NCBI RefSeq assembly: GCF_009834185.1 | Contig: NZ_CP047173.1 | Span: 372,001 to 436,000, forward strand | Length of the DNA: 64,000 nt | Direction: 5' to 3' | From: Rathayibacter sp. VKM Ac-2760 | Lineage (GTDB): Bacteria > Actinomycetota > Actinomycetes > Actinomycetales > Microbacteriaceae | Shown here: in pieces, positions 58,096 to 64,000 of the stretch | Numbering within the stretch: position 1 is the first letter of the stretch | Layout of the letters: the number at the start of each line of letters is the position of its first letter | Program-made: the position numbers and the translations under genes | The notes under the pieces: generated by a model | Database searches by the model: none | What the model saw: only the letters and a program-made list of their open reading frames with translations | What the model was told of the DNA's origin: nothing

Positions 58096-59745
58096 TCAGA
58101 CCAGGCGGCGCGACTCGTCCGTCACCACGCGGAACCAGCGGGCGCCGTAGCCGTCGATGCCGATGCTCACCGCGCCGTCGTCCCCGATCGGCTGCGACTC
58201 GCCGCCGAGCGAGTCGACCAGCCGCGATCCGGGCGCCGAGCCGGGCAGGGTCAGCGCGACGGTCCGCGGGCTGGAGGCGAAGTTGTGCACGGCGACGGTC
58301 GTGCCGGTCGACGCGGACATCCGGTGCGCGAAGACGCAGGACTGATCGGACGGCAGGTGGGTGTACTCGCCCCAGCCGATCTCGGGCGAGCGGCGGTACA
58401 GCCAGGCGAGGCCCTTGAGGTGCGCGAGGAGCGAGTCCGGGTCCTTGAGCTGGTCGGCGGCGTTGACGTGCTCCGGCCCGAAGCCGCCCTCGGTGACGGC
58501 GGCGATCAGATCGCCGGCGTCGGCTCGCGAGAAGCCGGCGTTCGCGGCGGAGGTCCACTGCATCGGCGTGCGGACGCCGCTGCGGTCCGGGATGTCGGCG
58601 TTCTCGCCCATCCCGATCTCCTCGCCGTAGTAGAGCACCGGCGCGCCCGGCAGCGAGAACAGCAGGCTGTAGACCATGCGGAGGCGCCGCGGGTCGCCGT
58701 CGAGCATCGGCGGGAGGCGGCGGACGATGCCGCGCCCGTGGATCCGCTGCGCCTCCTCCGGGGCGAATGCGGCGAAGACCTCCTCGCGCTCGCCGTCGCT
58801 CAGCTGCGAGAGATTCAGCTCGTCGTGGTTGCGGGCGAAGTTGGCCCACTGGCTGCCGGTCGAGATCGCCGGCCTGCTCGCGATCGCCTCGGCGAGCGGC
58901 GTCGCGTCCTCCCGGGCGAGGGCGAGGTAGAGGTACTGGTTGCCGATGAAGTCGAACTGCATCGACAGCTCGTCCGCGTCCTCGCCGCCGAAGAAGGCGA
59001 GCTGCTCCTCGCGGGTGACGTCGACCTCGCCGAGCATCATCGCCTCGCCCGAGCGGCGGGTGACGAAGCGGCGCAGCAGCCGCAGCCACTCGTGCTCGTC
59101 GGGCGCGCCCGGCTCGATCAGGAACGGCACCGCGTCGACGCGGAAGCCGTCGACCCCGAGCTGCAGCCAGAAGCCGACGAGCTTGGCGATCTCGTCGCGG
59201 ACCGCGGGATTGTCGGTGTTGAGGTCGGGCTGGTGCCGGTAGAAGTTGTGCAGGTAGTACTGGCCGGCCTGCTCGTCGTGGAACCAGACGCCGTCCTCCG
59301 CGTCCGGGAAGACGTTGGCCGGCTCGTCCGCCGGCGGCTCGTCGCGCCAGACGTAGTAGTCGCGGTACGGGCTGTCGGGGGAGGAGCGCGCCGCCTGGAA
59401 CCACGGGTGCTGGTCGCTGGTGTGGTTGACGACCAGGTCGACGATGACGCGCATCCCGCGGTCGTGCGCGGTGCGGATCACCTCGACGACGTCGCCGTGG
59501 TGGCCGTAGCGCTCGTCGACCCCGAAGAAGTCGCTGATGTCGTAGCCGTTGTCCCGGCCGGGCGACGTGTAGAACGGCGCGAGCCAGAGGCAGCTGACGC
59601 CGAGCTCGGCGAGGTAGTCGATCCGGTGCGCGAGTCCCTCGAGGTCGCCGACCCCATCGTCGTCCCAGTCCATGAAGGTCTTGACGTCGAGGTTGTAGTA
59701 GACGGCGGAGCGCCACCACAGGTCGCTGGTGTCGGTGACCCTCAT
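58096..59745 (-). CDS. GH13 alpha-amylase family enzyme (trehalose synthase-like)
   Basis: 549 residues. (beta/alpha)8 barrel: NLDVKTFMDWDDDGVGDLEG, VDLVVNHTSDQHPWF, DGFRVDAVPF (nucleophile Asp), MLGEVDV (acid Glu), FARNHDEL (Asp), then a C-terminal beta domain. The opening and NHTSDQHPWF match trehalose synthase/alpha-glucosidase (GH13_16/31-like) enzymes. It would isomerise or hydrolyse alpha-glucosides in the cytosol. Same direction as the sugar operon. Confidence 0.9.
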   Translation of the reverse strand: MRVTDTSDLWWRSAVYYNLDVKTFMDWDDDGVGDLEGLAHRIDYLAELGVSCLWLAPFYTSPGRDNGYDISDFFGVDERYGHHGDVVEVIRTAHDRGMRVIVDLVVNHTSDQHPWFQAARSSPDSPYRDYYVWRDEPPADEPANVFPDAEDGVWFHDEQAGQYYLHNFYRHQPDLNTDNPAVRDEIAKLVGFWLQLGVDGFRVDAVPFLIEPGAPDEHEWLRLLRRFVTRRSGEAMMLGEVDVTREEQLAFFGGEDADELSMQFDFIGNQYLYLALAREDATPLAEAIASRPAISTGSQWANFARNHDELNLSQLSDGEREEVFAAFAPEEAQRIHGRGIVRRLPPMLDGDPRRLRMVYSLLFSLPGAPVLYYGEEIGMGENADIPDRSGVRTPMQWTSAANAGFSRADAGDLIAAVTEGGFGPEHVNAADQLKDPDSLLAHLKGLAWLYRRSPEIGWGEYTHLPSDQSCVFAHRMSASTGTTVAVHNFASSPRTVALTLPGSAPGSRLVDSLGGESQPIGDDGAVSIGIDGYGARWFRVVTDESRRLV

Positions 59746-59947
59746 GCGCGGGTCTCCGCATCGGCGGTCACGGGGCGAGCGGGCGGGGCGAGGCGGGTCA
59801 TGGCGCTCCAGGGTCGGGACGGGGAGGGTCGCCCTCGACGCTAGGTGCGCGCCGGATCGGCGTCTCCTCGTTGACTTCTCAGGAACGCGGCGGGCGGCCC
59901 GGGGTGCCCGCCCGGCCGCTCGCCCGGCGCCCCCCGCCCCCCAGAAC

Positions 59948-59990
59948 TCAAAAGTTGCGGTAGTCGAGCGCGACTACCGCAACTTTTTGA
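59948..59990. repeat. Family-2 palindrome, copy 3
   Basis: TCAAAAGTTGCGGTAGTCG and its near-exact reverse complement ending AACTTTTTGA. The A/T flanks make this copy look like a bidirectional rho-independent terminator between the ChaB-like and GH13 genes. Confidence 0.93.
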
Positions 59991-60051
59991 TGGCGAGTGG
60001 GGATGGCGGGCGGCGAGCGGCCGGCGGCGGACCGGGCCGGGGAAGTGCGGG

Positions 60052-60450
60052 TCAGGCGCGGGCGCGGCGGGTCTCGCGGGCGTTGGCGCGCTGGAGGGCG
60101 TCGACGAGCTCGGCCTTGGTCATGCGGGAGCGGCCGCGGACGTCGAGGCGCTTGGCGAGGTCGAGCAGGTGCGCCTTCGTGGCGTTCGCGTCGACTCCGC
60201 CGGCCGTGTCGCCGGGGCCGTCCGGGCCGCGTTCGGCGGCGCGGTCGTCGGAGGGGCCGCTCTCGGCCTTGCGCTCCCAGTGGTCGCCGACCTTCTCGTA
60301 CTCGTGCTTCAGCGCGGCGAAGGCAGTGCGGTGCGCGCGCTCACCCTCGCCGTAGCTGTCGACGGCCGAGTCGTGCGCGGCCGACCACAGCGCCTGCGCG
60401 TGCTCGTCCGACCGCTCGATCGTCGACGGGATCTCCTCCTTGGCGGGCAT
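60052..60450 (-). CDS. ChaB domain protein with C-terminal Rho_N/SAP-like domain
   Basis: 132 residues. N-terminal ChaB-like domain at 1-62 (EEIPSTIERSDEHAQALWSA, HDSAVDSYGEGERAHRTAFA), an acidic linker, and a C-terminal Rho_N/LEM-type helix pair (ATKAHLLDLAKRLDVRGRSR, MTKAELVDALQRANA) that usually binds nucleic acid. Found widely in actinobacteria; role unclear, possibly stress-related. Confidence 0.88.
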   Translation of the reverse strand: MPAKEEIPSTIERSDEHAQALWSAAHDSAVDSYGEGERAHRTAFAALKHEYEKVGDHWERKAESGPSDDRAAERGPDGPGDTAGGVDANATKAHLLDLAKRLDVRGRSRMTKAELVDALQRANARETRRARA

Positions 60451-60495
60451 GCTGCCTCCCTCTCGTCCCTCCGACGCTACCCGCGTCGTCCCCCT

Positions 60496-60558
60496 CCGCG
60501 AGATGCCACTTGTGCACGCCTTTCACGGCGTGTCGCGTGCACAAGTGGCATCTCGCGG
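60496..60558. repeat. Family-1 palindrome, copy 3
   Basis: 24-base perfect arms with loop CTTTCACGGCGTGTC. TCACGGCGTGTCG in its loop is the sequence found at the island's right junction, so this copy shows what the intact target probably looked like. Confidence 0.95.
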
Positions 60559-60571
60559 GAAGAGGGGCGGG

Positions 60572-61828
60572 TCAGCCGAGGAGGCGGTCCTGGACGAAGG
60601 GGCTCGCGAAGCGGGCCTCGGGGTCCCAGGCGGAGCGGAGGGTGCGCCACTCGTCGAGGTGCGGGTAGAGCGGGGCGATGTCGGCGGCGGTCGCGAGGAA
60701 GTGCTTGCCCCAGTGCGGGCGGGCGCCGAGCGGGAGCAGCGCGCCCTCGACGGCGGGCAGCACGGCGTCGACGCCGGCGCGGTCCTTCTTGAAGGTGAAG
60801 TGGATGCCGACGCTGTCGCGACCGGACGCGGGGGAGAGCCACTGGTCGTCGCCGGCCATGGTGCGCAGCTCGGTGATCAGCAGGACCTCGTCGATCCGCT
60901 CGCCGATCGCGCGCAGGGCGACGAGGGCCTCGCGGATGTTCTCGCGCGGCACCATGTACTCGCTCTGGATCTCGTCGCCGGCGCTCGGCTCGCGGTCGAG
61001 GCGGAAGTGCGGCAGCCGCTCCGACCACGGTCCGACGGAGCCGCCGAACGGGTTGAGGTTCGAGTCGACGCCCTCCGAGACGGCGAACAGCGAGGCCGAG
61101 GCGGCGACGGCGCCGAGGTGCGTCGCGTCGACGTCGGCGACCGAGCACTGCTCGACCTTGGTCTTCAGCCAGAGCTGCTCGACGGTGGGGCTCGACCAGT
61201 GCGTCATCAGGCTGACGCTGTAGGCGGAGGAGGTGATCGCGTCGAAGTCGTCGAGCACGCGGTCCCAGGGCAGGTCGACGAAGGCGTCCTGCCGGACGTC
61301 GAAGGTCGGCTGGATGTCGAGGGTCACCCGGGTGACGATGCCGAAGGCGCCGAGGCCGACGACGACGCCCTCGAAGCCGGGCTCGCCGCGGCGGATCGTG
61401 CGCAGCGACCCGTCGGCCGTGACCAGCTCGAGCGCCGAGACGGCGGAGGAGAGGTTGGCGTTGCGGTCGCCCGAGCCGTGCGTGCCGGTCGAGATCGCGC
61501 CGGCCACCGAGATGTGCGGCAGCGAGCCCATGTTGTGCAGGGCGTAGCCGTTGCTGTGCAGGTGCGAGGCGACGATGCCGTAGCGGGTGGCGCCGCCGAC
61601 CGTGACCGTGCTCGCCTCGGCGTCGATCACCGGATCGGAGGCGATGCGGCCGAGGTGCAGCAGCGTCCCCGGGGTGTCGGGGAGGGCGTTGAAGGAGTGG
61701 CGGGTGCCGAGCGCGCGGACCCGCTCGCTCCCGCGGACGAGGGTCTGCACCTCGTCGATCGACTCCGGCTCGAGGATGTCGGCGGCGCGGTACTCGTAGG
61801 TGCCCGCCCAGTTGCTCCGTTGCGTCAT
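60572..61828 (-). CDS. FAD-linked alditol oxidase (AldO-like)
   Basis: 418 residues from the ATG at 61828, the same length as Streptomyces AldO. FAD domain with RALGTRHSFNALPDTPG (H44, position of the covalent FAD His) and GSLPHISVAGAISTGTHGSG; substrate domain ending GARPHWGKHFLATAADIAPL. It oxidises polyols such as xylitol or sorbitol to aldoses with O2. Its terminator may be the palindrome at 60496. Confidence 0.92.
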   Translation of the reverse strand: MTQRSNWAGTYEYRAADILEPESIDEVQTLVRGSERVRALGTRHSFNALPDTPGTLLHLGRIASDPVIDAEASTVTVGGATRYGIVASHLHSNGYALHNMGSLPHISVAGAISTGTHGSGDRNANLSSAVSALELVTADGSLRTIRRGEPGFEGVVVGLGAFGIVTRVTLDIQPTFDVRQDAFVDLPWDRVLDDFDAITSSAYSVSLMTHWSSPTVEQLWLKTKVEQCSVADVDATHLGAVAASASLFAVSEGVDSNLNPFGGSVGPWSERLPHFRLDREPSAGDEIQSEYMVPRENIREALVALRAIGERIDEVLLITELRTMAGDDQWLSPASGRDSVGIHFTFKKDRAGVDAVLPAVEGALLPLGARPHWGKHFLATAADIAPLYPHLDEWRTLRSAWDPEARFASPFVQDRLLG

Positions 61829-61914
61829 GTCCCCATTCTGCCGGGCTCGCCGCCGGTTTGTTGCCACGTCCAACGAATTGACGGGCGAGCCCGTGCTGCG
61901 AGCCCCGGCGGCGC

Positions 61915-62595
61915 TCAGTACTCGATGCGTCCGTGCCGGTCGTGGAACTCGCCGGTCGGCCCGACGGGGCCGAGCAGGGCGAGCGCGACGGTCGCGTCGG
62001 TGCCCTCGGTGACGGTCTGGTGGCCGCCGTGGCCGTTGAAGTCGGTCGCGGTGTAGCCGGGGTCGCTCGCGTTGATCCGGAACTCCGGCAGGTTCTTCGC
62101 GTACTGCACGGTCAGGGTGATCACCGCGGCCTTCGAGGCGGCGTAGGGGATCGCGGGCACGCCGAACTCGTCGCGGCCGGGGGTGACCAGCGCGCGCGGC
62201 CAGCCGACGCCGGAGGAGACGTTCACGATCACGGGCGCGGCCGAGCGGCGCAGCAGCGGCAGCGCGGCCTGGGTGACCCGGACGATGCCGACGACGTTCG
62301 TCTCGAGGACGCTCGCCATCGCCTCCGCCGACAGGTCGTCGACGCCGAAGGAGGTGCCGAGGATCCCGGCGTTGTTGACCAGGACGTCGAGGGCGGGGAG
62401 GGAGGCGAGGGCCGCGTCGACGCTCGCCTGGTCCGTCACGTCGAGCTGCACGACCTGCGCGCCGAGCGCCCGGGCGGCGTCGCCCTTCGCGGGGTCGCGC
62501 ATCCCGGCGTGGACGGTGTGGCCGGCCTCGATCAGGCGGCGGGCGGTCTCGAGGCCGAGGCTCTTGTTGGCCCCGGTGATCAGTGTCGTTGTCAT
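61915..62595 (-). CDS. Short-chain dehydrogenase/reductase
   Basis: 226 residues. NAD(P) site LITGANKSLGLETARRLIEA (TGxxxxxG), NNAG in LDVLVNNAGILG, Ser in IVNVSSGVGW, and YAASK (YxxxK). Substrate unknown. Divergent from the XRE regulator at 62697 with about 100 bases between, a pairing common in actinobacteria in which the regulator controls the SDR. Confidence 0.93.
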   Translation of the reverse strand: MTTTLITGANKSLGLETARRLIEAGHTVHAGMRDPAKGDAARALGAQVVQLDVTDQASVDAALASLPALDVLVNNAGILGTSFGVDDLSAEAMASVLETNVVGIVRVTQAALPLLRRSAAPVIVNVSSGVGWPRALVTPGRDEFGVPAIPYAASKAAVITLTVQYAKNLPEFRINASDPGYTATDFNGHGGHQTVTEGTDATVALALLGPVGPTGEFHDRHGRIEY

Positions 62596-62696
62596 GGCTC
62601 CATGCTCGGCCCGGGTGCGCCGCCCGCCCAGGCCCCGGTCGACGGGAGGACCAGCAGTACCAGGACCGGGCGGCCGCCCCGGGGGATCATGGGGGC

Positions 62697-63533
62697 ATGA
62701 GCGAATTCGCGGACGTCCTCCGCTCCTGGCGCGAGCGCGTGACGCCCGCCGAGGTCGGCCTGCCCGCCGGGCCGAGCCGCCGGACCGCGGGTCTGCGCCG
62801 CGAGGAGCTCGCCGCGCTGGCCGGCGTCAGCGTCGACTACATCGTGCGGTTGGAGCAGGGCCGGGCCGTGCATCCGTCGGCGCAGCTGCTCGGCGCGCTG
62901 GCCTGCGCGCTGCGGGTGACGGAGGCGGAGCGCGACCACCTCTACCGCGTCGCCGGGGTCGCCCCGCCGACCGCGACGCAGGTGCCGCAGCACATCACGC
63001 CCGGGGTGCAGCGGATCGTCGACCGCTGCGGCGACGTGCCGCTCGCCGTCTTCAGCGCGGCCCACGACATCCTGCTCTGGAACCCGCTCTGGGCGGCCCT
63101 GAACGGCGACCCCTCGCGGCACACGGGCCTGGACCGCAACCTGGTCTGGCGCTACTTCACGCAGGGGCACGAGGGCACCGAGTTCGACGACGAGCACGCG
63201 GAGGACTTCGCGAACGACCTGGCGGCTGATCTGCGCGCGGCCGTGGGTCGCTACCCGGACGATGCGGCGCTCGCCCATCTGGTGGCGCGGCTGCGCACGA
63301 CCTCGCCCGACTTCGAGCGCCGCTGGGCGGTCGCCCGCGTCGCCGAGCACCGTTCGAGCCGCAAGACCGTCACCTCGACGCCGGTCGGGCCGATCACGAT
63401 CGACTGCGACGTGCTCGCCGTGCCGGGCGGCGACCTCCGGATCGTGATCTACACGGCCACGCCCGGGTCGACGGATCAGACGCGGCTCGACCTGCTCCGG
63501 GTCACGGGGCTGCAGGAGCTCGTGGCGCACTGA
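62697..63533 (+). CDS. XRE/MmyB-like transcriptional regulator
   Basis: 278 residues from the ATG at 62697. XRE HTH at about 25-75 (GLRREELAALAGVSVDYIVR, LEQGRAVHPSAQLLGAL), followed by a MmyB-like PAS-related ligand domain (VPLAVFSAAHDILLWNPLWA, NLVWRYFTQ). Likely represses the divergent SDR gene. Ends overlapping the EamA gene by 32 bases. Confidence 0.93.
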   Translation: MSEFADVLRSWRERVTPAEVGLPAGPSRRTAGLRREELAALAGVSVDYIVRLEQGRAVHPSAQLLGALACALRVTEAERDHLYRVAGVAPPTATQVPQHITPGVQRIVDRCGDVPLAVFSAAHDILLWNPLWAALNGDPSRHTGLDRNLVWRYFTQGHEGTEFDDEHAEDFANDLAADLRAAVGRYPDDAALAHLVARLRTTSPDFERRWAVARVAEHRSSRKTVTSTPVGPITIDCDVLAVPGGDLRIVIYTATPGSTDQTRLDLLRVTGLQELVAH

Positions 63534-64000
63534 CCGGCTCGGCCGACCGGTCGGCGGGCGTGCCCGCGCCGAGCCGGTGCCGGCGCTCGATCGCCTGGCC
63601 CGCGTAGCCCGCGGCGACGATCAGCGCGGCGCCGACCGCCCCGAGCGTGCCGATCGCCTCACCCGCGACGACGACCCCGATGAGCAGCGCCCAGACCGGC
63701 TCCGTGCCCATCAGGATGCTGGCGCGCGCCGCCGAGGTGCGCCGGACCGCCCAGAGCTGCACCACGAACGCGAAGACCGAGCAGAGCAGCCCGAGGAAGA
63801 GGACGCCGGCCCAGCCGTCGGCGTCGAGCGCCAGGGCGGCGGCGGGCAGGCCCGGCCCGGCGAGCAGCGAGAAGACGGCGGCGCAGACGAGCAGCTGCAC
63901 CAGGACCACGCCGAGCGAGCCCTCCGTGCGCCCGCGGACCAGCCGGGCGCTGGCGGTCACGTGCACGGCGCGCACCACGGCCGCCGCGAGCACGAGGGCG
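63502..64000 (-). CDS. EamA/DMT-family transporter, C-terminal part
   Basis: At least 166 residues in the window; the reading frame runs off the right edge, so the N-terminal half is missing. Helical repeats typical of EamA: VLFLGLLCSVFAFVVQLWAV, then SAARASILMGTEPVWALLIG with the conserved EP, and AVGAALIVAAGYAGQ. A metabolite exporter of the inner membrane; substrate unknown. Confidence 0.88.
   Translation of the reverse strand, partial: ALVLAAAVVRAVHVTASARLVRGRTEGSLGVVLVQLLVCAAVFSLLAGPGLPAAALALDADGWAGVLFLGLLCSVFAFVVQLWAVRRTSAARASILMGTEPVWALLIGVVVAGEAIGTLGAVGAALIVAAGYAGQAIERRHRLGAGTPADRSAEPVSAPRAPAAP

Overview
High-GC actinobacterial DNA, most likely Microbacteriaceae (Rathayibacter, Curtobacterium, Clavibacter or Microbacterium-like). 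This is judged from codon use, the many GTG and TTG starts, four-base stop/start overlaps, a mycobacterial-type metal-sensor set (CmtR, KmtR, CsoR) and gene content. No rRNA, tRNA or CRISPR array was seen.

Layout. (1) 1-5.6 kb: end of a cation antiporter, a LysR/TDT-transporter pair, a uracil-DNA glycosylase-like gene, an OsmC protein, and an ECF sigma/anti-sigma pair next to a secreted lipoprotein. (2) 5.9-47.0 kb: a metal and metalloid resistance island of about 40.8 kb between two ~320-bp direct repeats (5935-6258 and 46703-47033), with a Tn3-type resolvase beside the right repeat. Its left end carries plasmid/ICE-type small genes (NrdH-like redoxin, SSB, DUF3560). Next come an envelope copper/thiol-redox operon (M23 peptidase, CopD-CtaG fusion, CcdA, TlpA-like, DsbA-like), a Zn/Co-type ArsR sensor with a CDF pump, and CopC next to apolipoprotein N-acyltransferase. 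A long leftward operon follows (CmtR, SPC-type P1B ATPase, membrane protein, YcnI, CopC, CtaG). After that: a two-gene HTH/DUF3800 module, an arsenite-permease remnant, the CsoR copper regulon (CsoR, DUF6153, DUF305, two M23 peptidases, beta-propeller lipoprotein, CopB-type ATPase), a KmtR-type sensor with a CDF pump, and a large ars cluster (ArsC, flavoprotein, frameshifted aquaglyceroporin, ArsR-ArsC fusion, ArsR, ArsO-like, ArsN-like). (3) 47.1-64 kb: ordinary chromosome: RNase J, APC/KUP-like permease, MFS transporter, SMP-30, HlyC/CorC protein, an AKR-LacI-RbsD sugar operon with a GH13 enzyme, ChaB/Rho_N protein, alditol oxidase, SDR, XRE regulator, EamA transporter. This part is dotted with two families of long intergenic palindromes.

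How it fits together. The right end of the island lies inside one copy of a chromosomal palindrome family: only the right half of the palindrome follows the island, and the missing half is expected beyond the left edge of the window. Copper is handled by CsoR-controlled export plus periplasm/cell-wall proteins. Zn/Co, Cd/Pb and Ni/Co are served by three separate sensor-pump pairs whose metal ligands can be read from sequence. Arsenic is handled by reduction, an aquaporin exit route now frameshifted, and organoarsenical detoxification genes. Lnt, a thiol-redox chain and four M23 peptidases suggest that the island remodels lipoproteins and the cell wall under copper stress; that link is inference. 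No relaxase, type IV secretion gene, integrase or replication gene is visible, so mobility functions must lie to the left or be lost.
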